A DNA stretch of 14,900 nt, taken from the NCBI GenBank assembly GCA_022837505.1, contig JALHFZ010000040.1, forward strand, positions 1 to 14,900. Direction: 5' to 3'. The translations under genes and the position numbers were made by a program. The notes beneath the pieces are model-generated. The model did no database searches. It was not told the DNA's origin and was given only the letters and a program-made list of their open reading frames with translations. Origin of the DNA: Synergistaceae bacterium (GTDB lineage Bacteria; Synergistota; Synergistia; Synergistales; Aminobacteriaceae). Of this stretch, positions 1 to 7,165 are shown one piece after another; positions within the stretch are counted from its first letter, which is position 1; the number at the start of each line of letters is the position of its first letter.

Positions 1-52
1 CAAGGACAATGTTCTTCGAGAATTCCGGCGGGCCTGGTTTTTCTGAGGACAC
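1..52 (-). CDS. Possible 5' end of an unidentified gene, cut by the window edge
   Basis: A GTG at 50-52 opens a frame that stays open to the left edge, giving MSSEKPGPPEFSKNIVL. A GAGGTG Shine-Dalgarno match at 62-67 lies 9 nt upstream of it, which is a normal spacing. It follows iorB on the same strand after a 59-nt gap with no clear terminator, so it could be the next cistron of the ior operon. Seventeen residues are too few to assign a family. Confidence 0.35.
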   Translation of the reverse strand, partial: MSSEKPGPPEFSKNIVL

Positions 53-111
53 TCTTTTTCTCACCTCTTCATCATAATCTTCAGGCCCAAAGCATATCCT
101 ATATTATGCAT

Positions 112-699
112 TTACGCCTTCAGGGAGGCAACCCCCCGGGCGAAGGCTTCCTTATTTTTCTCCCTGCCCCGGGAAGGAAGCCCCTTATCGAGAATGCTTC
201 CCCAATCCCGTTCATTCAGCCCAAGAAGAGCGACCGCTCCGCCGAGCAGAACCATATTCGCCCCCCGGGGCTCACCGGCCTCCCGGGCGATCTTCGACGC
301 CTCCAGGACTTTCACGGAGGGAACGAGGGAGGGCAATACCTCCTCGAGGCGGTCCGGATAGGCCTGCCGTCCCAGGATGACCGGCATGGAATAGATCTCC
401 TCGTTGTTGACGAGAAGGGTTCCTTCGGGGGAAAGCCAGGGGAGCCAGCGGAGGGCCTCAACCTTCTCGAAGGCCACGATGAGGTCTGCCCTCCCCCGGT
501 CGATGACGGGAGAGAAAACCTTTTCGCCATAACGGATGTGGCTTGAGACGCTTCCCCCCCGCTGGGCCATGCCGTGGATCTCCGACATTTTCACGTCGTA
601 TCCGAAGGTGAGCAGTCCCTCGGAGAGGATTTTCCCGGCGAGGAGAATACCCTGCCCTCCCACTCCGACGATCAAAACACTGGTATTTTTCTTATTCAT
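112..699 (-). CDS. iorB: Indolepyruvate:ferredoxin oxidoreductase, beta subunit
   Basis: This 195-residue cytoplasmic protein belongs to the gamma-type 2-oxoacid:ferredoxin oxidoreductase family. With IorA it oxidatively decarboxylates aryl pyruvates (indolepyruvate, phenylpyruvate and similar) to the acyl-CoA and reduces ferredoxin. The N-terminus carries the glycine-rich VGVGGQG motif at residues 11-17, followed by ILLAGKILSEGL, both typical of this subunit. A conserved-looking EIHGMAQRGGSVSSHIR stretch follows. The length matches the family. ATG at 697-699 overlaps the iorA stop by 8 nt (ATGAATAA), which indicates translational coupling. There are no Fe-S cysteines, as expected, because the clusters are in IorA. 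Identity is firm; substrate preference among aryl pyruvates is inferred from the family. Confidence 0.93.
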   Translation of the reverse strand: MNKKNTSVLIVGVGGQGILLAGKILSEGLLTFGYDVKMSEIHGMAQRGGSVSSHIRYGEKVFSPVIDRGRADLIVAFEKVEALRWLPWLSPEGTLLVNNEEIYSMPVILGRQAYPDRLEEVLPSLVPSVKVLEASKIAREAGEPRGANMVLLGGAVALLGLNERDWGSILDKGLPSRGREKNKEAFARGVASLKA

Positions 700-2461
700 G
701 GCCGGCCGCCTCCTTCGAGATAGCTCCGGTCGGGCAGAGCTGCAGACACAGGCCGCAGGCGTTGCAGGCCTTCGAATCTATGACTATCCTTCCCTCCGCC
801 TTCGTGATGGCCGGGCATCCGGGCTTGAGGCACGAGAGGCAGAGGACGCATTTTTCAGTATCTACCACGCAGACCATGCCCGCCCGCTCTTCCCGCACAT
901 CCCGAAGGAGGGCGCAGGGGCGGGTCGTCAGGATCACCGCAGTGTCGGGAGTTTCGATGACCGCTTGCACGGCCTTTCGGGAGGCTGCCAGGTCGTAGGG
1001 GTCGACTGTGTGGATATTCTCCTCCCTCACTCCGCAGGCTGCGCAGATCCGGCCTATATTGAGGGCGGCCGTATCCTCCCCTCCGAGGGTTCTTCCCGTG
1101 CCGGGGTTTTCCTGCTGTCCCGTCATGGCGGTGATGCGGTTGTCCATGATGACGAAGGCGGCCTTCGACTTGTTCACCACTGCGTCGATCAGCCCCGTAA
1201 TGCCCGAATGGAAGAAGGTCGAATCGCCGAGAAGGCCGAAGACCTTCCGGGTGCGCCCCGCCCGCTCGTCCGCTTTCTGAAAGCCGATGGCAGCGGAGAA
1301 CCCGGCCCCCATGCAGATGGTGCTCTCCCCCACGTTCAGGGGAGGAAGGGAGCCCAGTCCGTAGCAGCCGATGTCCCCCATTACGACGAGATCCTTCTTC
1401 TCGCTCAGAGCGTAGAAAAGCCCCCGGTGAGGGCACCCGGCGCAGAGAAGGGGGGGCCGGTCGGGGACGGGAATTCCGGTTTTTTTTCCCGACATTTCTT
1501 CCTCCCCGAGGATCGCCTTCGCCAGGATGGCCGGGGAGAGCTCCCCCACCAGGGGAAGCCTATCCTTTCCGGAGCAGGAGATACCGAGGGCGCGGAGGCC
1601 GGACTCCACGAAGGGGTCGTTCTCCTCCACAACCCAGAGGGTCTCCACCGACGAGGCGAAGTCCGCCATGAGCTTGAGGGGGAGAGGCCAGGTCATCCCG
1701 ATCTTGAGATAGGAGGCGCGGTCCCCGAGGGCCTCCCGGGCATGCTGATAGCCGACCCCCGTGGCGATGACCCCGAGGGAACCCTCCCCCGGCACAAGAA
1801 GGTTAAAGGGGGACGTCTCGTTGTATTCCTGAAGCTCAAGGAGCCGTTCCTCCGCCAGGGCATGGCGTACCCGGGCCGCCGCGGGAAGCATGGCGTTCTT
1901 CGAAGGATTCCGGACATAGTCCTTCACCGGAAGTTCCGTCCGTTCCCCCGTCTCCACGGCCCCCTTGCTGTGGCAGATGCGGGTGGTCAGGCGCAGAAGC
2001 ACCGGGGTATCAAACTTCTCCGAAAGGGCGAAGGCCGCCTTCGTGAAGTCGAGGCACTCCTGGCTGTCCGTGGGCTCGAGCATGGGGACCTTGGCGTGGA
2101 GGGCATACCACCGGTTGTCCTGCTCGTTCTGGGAGCTGTGCAGCCCGGGGTCGTCGGCGTCCACCACGACGAACCCGCCGTTCACCCCGATGTAGGCCAT
2201 GGTGAAGAAGGGATCGGCAGCGACGTTGAGCCCCACGTGCTTCATGGCGCAGAGAGACCGGGCCCCGGCCATGGAGGCTCCGGCGGCGACCTCCAGGGCC
2301 ACCTTTTCGTTGGGAGACCATTCGCAGTAGACATCCTCATACCGGGCGAGGTTTTCGAGGATCTCCGTGCTCGGCGTTCCGGGGTAGGCGGCCGCCACAT
2401 GGCACCCCGCCTCCCAGGCTCCCCTCGCTACAGCCTCGTTGCCGGTGAGCAGTTCCTTCAT
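692..2461 (-). CDS. iorA: Indolepyruvate:ferredoxin oxidoreductase, alpha subunit
   Basis: This 589-residue catalytic subunit binds thiamine pyrophosphate and two [4Fe-4S] clusters. Residues 1 to about 180 form the pyrimidine-binding domain (GNEAVARGAWEAGC, AAAYPGTPSTEI). The TPP pyrophosphate domain spans about 340-520, with CPHRGLFYAL at 343-352, GDIGCYGLG near 362-370 and GDS at 412-414 followed by DN at 440-441. The C-terminus is a bacterial-type ferredoxin domain with two cysteine sets: C538, C541, C544, C549 and C566, C569, C572, C576. The start at 2459-2461 was chosen over upstream in-frame codons because KELLTGNEAV is the usual family N-terminus, and because this ATG overlaps the stop of the upstream AhpD-like gene by one base (TAATG), with a GGGAGGGG ribosome-binding site just before. 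It is probably co-expressed with iorB. The enzyme family is oxygen-sensitive and typical of amino-acid-fermenting anaerobes. Confidence 0.95.
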   Translation of the reverse strand: MKELLTGNEAVARGAWEAGCHVAAAYPGTPSTEILENLARYEDVYCEWSPNEKVALEVAAGASMAGARSLCAMKHVGLNVAADPFFTMAYIGVNGGFVVVDADDPGLHSSQNEQDNRWYALHAKVPMLEPTDSQECLDFTKAAFALSEKFDTPVLLRLTTRICHSKGAVETGERTELPVKDYVRNPSKNAMLPAAARVRHALAEERLLELQEYNETSPFNLLVPGEGSLGVIATGVGYQHAREALGDRASYLKIGMTWPLPLKLMADFASSVETLWVVEENDPFVESGLRALGISCSGKDRLPLVGELSPAILAKAILGEEEMSGKKTGIPVPDRPPLLCAGCPHRGLFYALSEKKDLVVMGDIGCYGLGSLPPLNVGESTICMGAGFSAAIGFQKADERAGRTRKVFGLLGDSTFFHSGITGLIDAVVNKSKAAFVIMDNRITAMTGQQENPGTGRTLGGEDTAALNIGRICAACGVREENIHTVDPYDLAASRKAVQAVIETPDTAVILTTRPCALLRDVREERAGMVCVVDTEKCVLCLSCLKPGCPAITKAEGRIVIDSKACNACGLCLQLCPTGAISKEAAGHE

Positions 2462-3018
2462 TATTGCCCCTCCCCTTCCCTCTTCCATCGCTCTTCGAGC
2501 TCCACGCCCAGTCCATCGGCAATCCGGTTGACGAAGGCGAAATAGGCAGTGACGGCGCACAGGTCGTGGATCGCCCGGTCGTCGAGTCCCTCCGCCCGGA
2601 GGGCCTCGACATCCTCAGCGTTCATCTTCTGCGGCTGGGCCGTCAGCTTCAGGGCATAGTCCAGCATCGCCCGGTCGGCAGAGGGGAGATCCGCCTTTGT
2701 ATAGTCGCCCTTGAGGGCGTCGAGCAGCCGGTCCTGCTTCTCCCCTGTCCGTCCGTCCTTTTGCAGCAGTTCACGAAGCCCCGCCTCGTGATGGGTCACT
2801 CAGTAGAGACAGCCGTTATAGGCCGAGACCGCCACGGCGATCTGCTCCCGCTGAATTCTGCTGAGGGGGCTCCGCTTCCGCATCACTTCAATATACAGAT
2901 CATAGTGCCCTTTCATGACCTTTCCGTGAACGCCGTGGATCTGGATGATGTTGTCGGTATCGTTAACCCGCTGGTTTTCCGGTATTGCCTCCCGGGACAG
3001 GTACTGTATGTAGGCCAA
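2461..3018 (-). CDS. AhpD-family peroxidase-related protein, probable selenoprotein (UGA read as Sec73)
   Basis: The reading frame is interrupted only by TGA at 2800-2802. Its two halves (72 and 112 residues) are in the same frame and together give 185 residues, the usual length of the carboxymuconolactone decarboxylase/AhpD 'peroxidase-related enzyme' family. The N-terminal half has PLSRIQREQIAVAVSAYNGC, and the C-terminal half has ADRAMLDYALKLT and AVTAYFAFVNRIADGLGVEL, both typical of the family. The redox motif reads NGC-L-Y-(UGA)-V-T-H-H, so UGA occupies the second Cys of CxxC. E58, C70, position 73 and H77 have the spacing of E118, C130, C133 and H137 in M. tuberculosis AhpD (family knowledge). 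A hairpin follows the UGA and is listed separately. The start is TTG at 3016-3018, with an AGGGAG ribosome-binding site 9 nt upstream; no strong promoter is visible, and TAAAAT at 3061-3066 lacks a matching -35. The gene is coupled to iorA by TAATG. Expected role: thiol/selenol-dependent peroxide reduction. The alternative is a nonsense mutation or read error at this one codon. Confidence 0.85.
2771..2791 (-). promoter_or_regulatory. SECIS-like hairpin just after the in-frame UGA
   Basis: In the mRNA, UCACGAGGC (2791-2783) pairs with GCUUCGUGA (2779-2771) around a GGG loop (2782-2780). This gives 9 bp with one G-U pair. The loop begins 17 nt after the UGA at 2802-2800. Bacterial SECIS elements are known to sit within the coding region directly downstream of UGA, with a G early in a small apical loop about 16-37 nt from the UGA. 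This hairpin meets those rules. The lower stem is poorly paired, and high-GC coding sequence forms hairpins by chance, so support comes mainly from position. Confidence 0.6.
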
Positions 3019-3147
3019 AGTTATCCGCTCCCTTCGCAGTTCGCTTCGAGATTAAAGACCATTTTATCACCGGAGGGAGAATTTTCCGGAGAAGGCCCCC
3101 CGCTCAGACAAATAAATACGGAAAATAAAGAAAAACCCCTCTCCTCC

Positions 3148-3156
3148 TGCTATACT
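3148..3156 (+). promoter_or_regulatory. Extended -10 promoter for the serine dehydratase operon
   Basis: TGCTATACT fits the extended -10 consensus TGnTATAAT, with TATACT at 3151-3156. No good -35 is present, which extended -10 promoters tolerate. An AT-rich stretch at 3109-3135 lies upstream. Transcription would start near 3163, about 28 nt before the GTG start of the dehydratase. The 172-bp divergent gap 3019-3190 must also supply the leftward promoter for the AhpD-like/ior operon, where I see no convincing -35/-10 pair. Confidence 0.5.
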
Positions 3157-3190
3157 TTTTCCAGCAATCCATTTCGGAGGTGACAGCCAG

Positions 3191-4753
3191 GTGAAACGGG
3201 TGAGCATTCTCAATTCCGTCCTCGGCCCCATCATGCGGGGGCCGTCCAGTTCCCATACCGCCGGCCCCTGGAGGATCGGCCGGATGGCGAGGGATCTTCT
3301 GGGATCCCCTCCCCGGAGGGCGGTCTTCACCTTCGCCCCCGGAAGCTCCCTGGCGGTCTGTTATGCCGACCAGGGGAGCGACCGGGCCTATGTTGCGGGG
3401 CTTCTGGCACGACCGCTGACGGATCCCGGCTTTGCCCATATGCTCGACCTGGCGCCCCGGGAAAAGCTGGATGTCCGGTTTGAAGTGAGCCCCTTCGCCG
3501 AGGCCGATCACCCCAACAGCGCCCTTCTCACCCTTACGGGAAAGGACGGTCGGGAGATCGTCCTCCACAGCCGCTCCGTGGGGGGAGGCTCCTTCGAGAT
3601 CGCCTCTTTGAACTGCGTTCCCCTCCTGCTGAACGGCGACTCCTGGGTTGTCTTCTGCGAGGGTGGGCCGGGCTCGATGGAAGAGATGGAAAAACTGCTC
3701 AGCCCATGGGCTCAGCATCTCGAAGGGCTGCCCGGGGGAGAGCGGGTCGTACTGCTCGGAACCTCCTCCCTTCCGCCCGAGGAGGGATTTTTCGAGCGGC
3801 TGGCCGCCTCCCCCACCGTGAGGGATGTCTTCGCCGCCAATCCGGTGATGCACCCCCTGAGCGGAAAAGAGCTCTTTACCGACGCCGCTTCCATGGAGAT
3901 CTTCGCCAGGGAGAAGGGGGTGTCCCTCGGACAGGCCGCCCTGGCTTACGAGAGTGCCCTGCTCAATCTTGACGAAGCCCTTCTGATGAAGGAGATGGAA
4001 GAACGGCTCGACGTCATGCTCGGCGCTGTGGAACGGGGGCTGACGGGAAAAATTGCCTCCATGAAGCTCATGGCCCCCCTGGCTGAAAAGTTGTGGACAG
4101 CCGAAGAGAAGGGGAAAATGTTCCTCGGCGGACCCCACGCCCGAACGGCCATCCGCTCTCTGGCAGCCCTCCACGAGTGCGCCTCCGGGGGTGTGGTCTG
4201 CGCCGCCCCCACGGGCGGAGCTGCGGGAGTCATTCCCGGAGTGATGGCCACCCTGACGGAGGATTTCGGAATATCGAGGGATAAGATCCTGATGGCCCTG
4301 TGGGCTGCCGGCGCCATAGGGCTCTTTCACGACATACACAGCACCTTCTCCGCAGAGGTGGCAGGATGCCAGGTGGAGATCGGAGCGGCAGGGGCCATGG
4401 CCGCCGCAGCCGTAATGGAGGCGGCGGGGGGAACGCCACGCCAGGGGTGCGACGCTGCGGCTCTGGTTTTTCAAAACGTCATGGGGTCGGTCTGCGATCT
4501 CGTACAGGGAGTGGTGGAAATTCCATGCCACAGCCGCAATGCGGCTCTCGCCTCCCAGGCCTTCCTCTGCGCCGACCTTGTGCTCGGGGGGTATGAGAGC
4601 CCTGTCCCCCTGGACGAAACCATCGGTGCCGTGGACTCGGTTGGGAGAATGCTTCCGGAGGAACTGCGGTGCACATCGAAAGGAGGGCTGGCCCTCTGTC
4701 CGTCAGCCCGGAATATGCCCCGTCTCGACAGGACGAAAAAGGAGGAAATCTGA
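3191..4753 (+). CDS. sdaA: L-serine dehydratase, iron-sulfur, single-chain
   Basis: This 520-residue cytoplasmic enzyme deaminates L-serine to pyruvate and ammonia using a [4Fe-4S] cluster rather than PLP. The beta domain lies at the N-terminus with GPSSSHTAGP at 17-26 (family GPSSSHT). The alpha domain covers roughly 280-510, with SGGVVCAAPTGGAAGVIPG at 332-350. The probable cluster ligands are C393 (AGCQVEIG), C435 (SVCDLV) and C446 (EIPCHSRN). The spacings of 42 and 11 residues equal those of the structurally known Legionella enzyme (C343, C385, C396). The start is GTG at 3191, with GGAGGTG 8 nt upstream. The gene leads a plus-strand operon and its stop overlaps the next ATG by one base. 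At 520 residues it is at the long end for fused alpha/beta enzymes, the extra length lying between the two domains. Function is well supported; activity on other hydroxy amino acids cannot be excluded. Confidence 0.93.
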   Translation: MKRVSILNSVLGPIMRGPSSSHTAGPWRIGRMARDLLGSPPRRAVFTFAPGSSLAVCYADQGSDRAYVAGLLARPLTDPGFAHMLDLAPREKLDVRFEVSPFAEADHPNSALLTLTGKDGREIVLHSRSVGGGSFEIASLNCVPLLLNGDSWVVFCEGGPGSMEEMEKLLSPWAQHLEGLPGGERVVLLGTSSLPPEEGFFERLAASPTVRDVFAANPVMHPLSGKELFTDAASMEIFAREKGVSLGQAALAYESALLNLDEALLMKEMEERLDVMLGAVERGLTGKIASMKLMAPLAEKLWTAEEKGKMFLGGPHARTAIRSLAALHECASGGVVCAAPTGGAAGVIPGVMATLTEDFGISRDKILMALWAAGAIGLFHDIHSTFSAEVAGCQVEIGAAGAMAAAAVMEAAGGTPRQGCDAAALVFQNVMGSVCDLVQGVVEIPCHSRNAALASQAFLCADLVLGGYESPVPLDETIGAVDSVGRMLPEELRCTSKGGLALCPSARNMPRLDRTKKEEI

Positions 4754-5523
4754 TGCCTGCAATACTTTCACAAATCACCGAGGAAATAGGGTACATCACC
4801 CTCTCCCGCCCCGAGGCCATGAACACCTTCAACGAAGAGCTCGCGACGGAGCTGAACGAGGCCCTCCGGGAGATGGAAAAGGACAACAGCGTCAGGGTTG
4901 TGGTCATCAACGGAGAGGGGAAGCACTTCTCCACGGGGATCGACCTTCGGGCGATCCTCTCGAAGGAGCGGCATGAGATCCGGGGTTTTCTCGATCTCAT
5001 GGACCTCCACAATCTCACTCTTCATGCCATGACGAAGCCCGTGATCGCTTCGGTACACGGCTACGCCCTCGCCAACGGAACGGGCCTCGCCCTTGCCTGC
5101 GATTTCGTGGTCGCCTCCCAGGATGCCGTCTTCGGCACCACCGCCGTGAACGTGGGGCTGATCTGCCTCGAACCCGGCTACCAGCTTGCCCGGTGGATCG
5201 GCGAGAAGCGGGCCCTTCAGTATGTGCTGTCCGGAGAGCTGATCCCCGCGGAAAAGGGGCGCGAGCTGGGGTTCGTCTACGGGGTCGCCCCGGAGGGAAA
5301 GCTTGAGGAGATGACCCTCTCCCTGGCCAAGCGGCTGGCGGGGAAAAGCCCGGCGTCCATCCGCACGGGGAAGAAGGGGTTCGTCCGGATGGAGGGGTTG
5401 CCTCCCGAGCGGGCAATCCCCGCGGGAGGGGAACTCTTCGCGGCCCTCGCGGCATCGGAGGACGGCAGAGAGGGCGTTCAGGCCTTCCTGGAGAAGCGTC
5501 ACCCCAATTTTACAGGCCGCTGA
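4753..5523 (+). CDS. Crotonase-fold protein, ECHDC3-like, lacking both hydratase glutamates
   Basis: This 256-residue protein is of the enoyl-CoA hydratase/isomerase superfamily. Oxyanion-hole segments are visible: GKHFSTGIDL at 56-65 and VHGYALANGTGLALACD at 101-117. Where rat mitochondrial hydratase has catalytic Glu144 and Glu164, this protein has G111 and A131 (FGTTAVNVGL), so classical hydration of enoyl-CoA is unlikely. The segment FGTTAVNVGLICLEPG and the C-terminal DGREGVQAFLEKRHP resemble ECHDC3-type proteins as I remember them, whose reaction is not firmly known. ATG at 4753 is preferred because AGGAGG lies 7 nt upstream and it overlaps the dehydratase stop (TGATG); an earlier in-frame start would lie inside the dehydratase gene. 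Translational coupling suggests a shared physiological context with serine or amino acid catabolism. Confidence 0.85.
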   Translation: MPAILSQITEEIGYITLSRPEAMNTFNEELATELNEALREMEKDNSVRVVVINGEGKHFSTGIDLRAILSKERHEIRGFLDLMDLHNLTLHAMTKPVIASVHGYALANGTGLALACDFVVASQDAVFGTTAVNVGLICLEPGYQLARWIGEKRALQYVLSGELIPAEKGRELGFVYGVAPEGKLEEMTLSLAKRLAGKSPASIRTGKKGFVRMEGLPPERAIPAGGELFAALAASEDGREGVQAFLEKRHPNFTGR

Positions 5524-5544
5524 GCGGCAGAGGAGGAGCACCCC

Positions 5545-5868
5545 ATGATCATCACCACCACCCACACCGTCGAGGGCAAGACGATAACGTCCTACCGGGG
5601 GATCGTCTTCGGCGAGGTCATCGCCGGGGCAAATTTTTTCAAGGATTTCAAGGCGGGGCTGACCAATTTCTTCGGCGGACGGTCCGGCGCCTACGAGCAG
5701 GAGCTTATGGACGCCCGGTCGAGCGCCCTGAGGGAGATGGAGCAGCGGGCCCTTGAACTGGGGGCCAACGCAGTGGTGGGGATGCTCGTAAACTACGAGG
5801 TCCTGGGGTCGAACGGAAGCAATATGCTCATGGTGACTACCTGCGGCACCGCCGTGCGGGTGGACTGA
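5545..5868 (+). CDS. YbjQ/UPF0145 family protein (putative heavy-metal-binding)
   Basis: This 107-residue protein matches the UPF0145/YbjQ family over its whole length. Recognisable parts are the TTTHTVEGKTI start, YRGIVFGEVIAGANFFKDF near 19-36, the helix ARSSALREMEQRALELGANAVVGM at about 53-76, and a C-terminal strand ending in TTCGTAVRVD. The family forms small oligomers; its Pfam name refers to heavy-metal binding, but the cellular role is unknown. Only one cysteine is present, near the C-terminus. An AGGAGG ribosome-binding site precedes the ATG at about 7-8 nt. It follows the crotonase gene by 21 nt and is likely the last cistron of the serine dehydratase operon. Confidence 0.88.
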   Translation: MIITTTHTVEGKTITSYRGIVFGEVIAGANFFKDFKAGLTNFFGGRSGAYEQELMDARSSALREMEQRALELGANAVVGMLVNYEVLGSNGSNMLMVTTCGTAVRVD

Positions 5869-5886
5869 CCGCGCCCTTTACAATCC

Positions 5887-5919
5887 GGAGGGGAGGAGCC
5901 CTACAGGTCCTCCCGCTCC
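5887..5919. other. Inverted repeat at the convergent junction
   Basis: GGAG plus GGGAGGA (5887-5897) can pair with TCCTCCC and CTCC (5908-5919), with one bulged G at 5915 and a 10-nt loop. It lies between the ends of the ybjQ-like gene and arcA and includes the arcA stop codon. There is no T-run on either strand, so it is not a canonical intrinsic terminator. It could slow converging polymerases or protect 3' ends, or be chance in GC-rich coding sequence. Confidence 0.25.
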
Positions 5920-7154
5920 AGGGGCATGGTGGTGCAGCGAGGGCCCCCGCCGCCCTTCACCAGTTCGTCGGCGTCCACGGGGACGACGGTGATCCCCGCC
6001 TTTTCCAGGGCCTTCATGGTCCCCCGGTTCCTGTCCCAGATGCAGACCTTCCCCGGTTCCAGATTGAAGGTATTTCCCCCAGACCCGGAGCGCTGCTCGG
6101 AAAAGGCCACCGCCTCGGGCTCATCCCCTCCGACCTTGATGATCCTCACGGAATCAAGCTTCAGCACCTTCCGTATGGCCCCGAAGAGGGAGTTCTCCCG
6201 CCGGATCTGCAGCCGGTCTCCCCTTCCCCGGGTGATGTGAAGGACTGTGAGCTTCTTCTCGATGTAGGGGAAGAAGAGGAAGGCATCATGGTCGATCATA
6301 TTGAGGAACATGTCCACGTGAACGGAGAGGCCGATGGAATCGGTAGCGCTGACCCGGGGGTTCTCGAACATCAGGGCGAGGACGTCAGTGATCGCGCCGT
6401 TGGCCATGGTGCGCCGGGCGATCTTCTCGATGGTGAGGGGGGAGGTCCGTTCATTCACCCCCACGATGAAGACGGACGGGCTGTAACAGTGGAGATTGCC
6501 CCCCTCCGCCGGCGTGTCGTCCTCAGGGGAAGCGCCGTACCACGTCTGGAAGGCGCATTGGCGGAAGTCCTCATGATGGCGGAAGATGGCCCGGATGCAG
6601 ACCGGCTCCTTCACCCTGTCCCGGTTGAACATCTTTCCGAAGACGACCCCCTCCCCGAGGACCGCCGCCGGGTCCCGGGAGTAGAGGACGTTCGTCATGG
6701 GAAACAGGGCCCATTCGTTTCTGCCGTCGGCGAGGTCCGCAAGGGAGACCTCCGCCGTAGCCCTGTTCAGCTCTTCCTTTGTCATACCGAAGAAAAGCCG
6801 GTCCACCAGCTTTTTCGGAGGAAGGGCGAGAAGGAGTTCCGAGAGGACCTCAAGGGTCTGCTCCGTCAGGAAGGCTCTCTCCGTCCCGAGGACGCCCGAG
6901 ACGACCTCCTTCTTCGCGGCGGGAAGGGCAAGGACCGACCGGAGGAGGTCCTCGAAAAGGTAGACCTTCGCTCCTGAGGCCTCCACGGTCTCAACCCATT
7001 TTTTATGTTCCGCCAGCGCCTTTTCGGGGCTTGGAACGGAGTCCCATGCGAGGGAGCCCACATTCAGGGGGGTACACCGTTCGATCCCCCTGCCGGGGGG
7101 CTGCATGATCACCGAGCGGAGACGGCCGATTTCCGAATTGACCCTGATCTGCAT
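5901..7154 (-). CDS. arcA: Arginine deiminase
   Basis: This 417-residue guanidino-group hydrolase is predicted to convert arginine to citrulline and ammonia in the cytoplasm. It begins like the family (VNSEIGRLRSVIMQPPG). Catalytic positions align with Pseudomonas ADI by motif: D161 (YSRDP, D166), E217 (EGGN, E224), H279 and D281 (VHVD, H278 and D280), and nucleophile C407 in GGGGPRCTTMP (C406). VNERTS at 233-238 corresponds to GERT. One deviation: the usual EGGD is EGGN here (N220 for D227). The ATG at 7152-7154 lies 11 nt after the stop of the upstream M20 hydrolase, so the two are co-transcribed. No ornithine carbamoyltransferase or carbamate kinase gene is nearby, unlike standard arcABC operons. 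A different guanidine substrate is possible. Confidence 0.88.
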   Translation of the reverse strand: MQIRVNSEIGRLRSVIMQPPGRGIERCTPLNVGSLAWDSVPSPEKALAEHKKWVETVEASGAKVYLFEDLLRSVLALPAAKKEVVSGVLGTERAFLTEQTLEVLSELLLALPPKKLVDRLFFGMTKEELNRATAEVSLADLADGRNEWALFPMTNVLYSRDPAAVLGEGVVFGKMFNRDRVKEPVCIRAIFRHHEDFRQCAFQTWYGASPEDDTPAEGGNLHCYSPSVFIVGVNERTSPLTIEKIARRTMANGAITDVLALMFENPRVSATDSIGLSVHVDMFLNMIDHDAFLFFPYIEKKLTVLHITRGRGDRLQIRRENSLFGAIRKVLKLDSVRIIKVGGDEPEAVAFSEQRSGSGGNTFNLEPGKVCIWDRNRGTMKALEKAGITVVPVDADELVKGGGGPRCTTMPLEREDL

Positions 7155-7165
7155 TTTTTTACCTT

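Noticed and set aside
536..2545. Plus-strand open frame of 669 codons opposite iorA
   Set aside because: It is the antisense shadow of iorA in GC-rich DNA. Its translation is low-complexity and Gly/Arg/Pro-rich with no family motif, while iorA has complete motifs.
2461..3018. Reading the AhpD-like locus as two separate small genes or a simple pseudogene
   Set aside because: The halves are in one frame with no shift, the only interruption is TGA at the catalytic Cys position, and both halves keep full family sequence. A pseudogene remains possible but is the weaker explanation.
3104..4531. Minus-strand open frame of 475 codons opposite the serine dehydratase
   Set aside because: Shadow of sdaA; no recognisable domain and unlikely composition.
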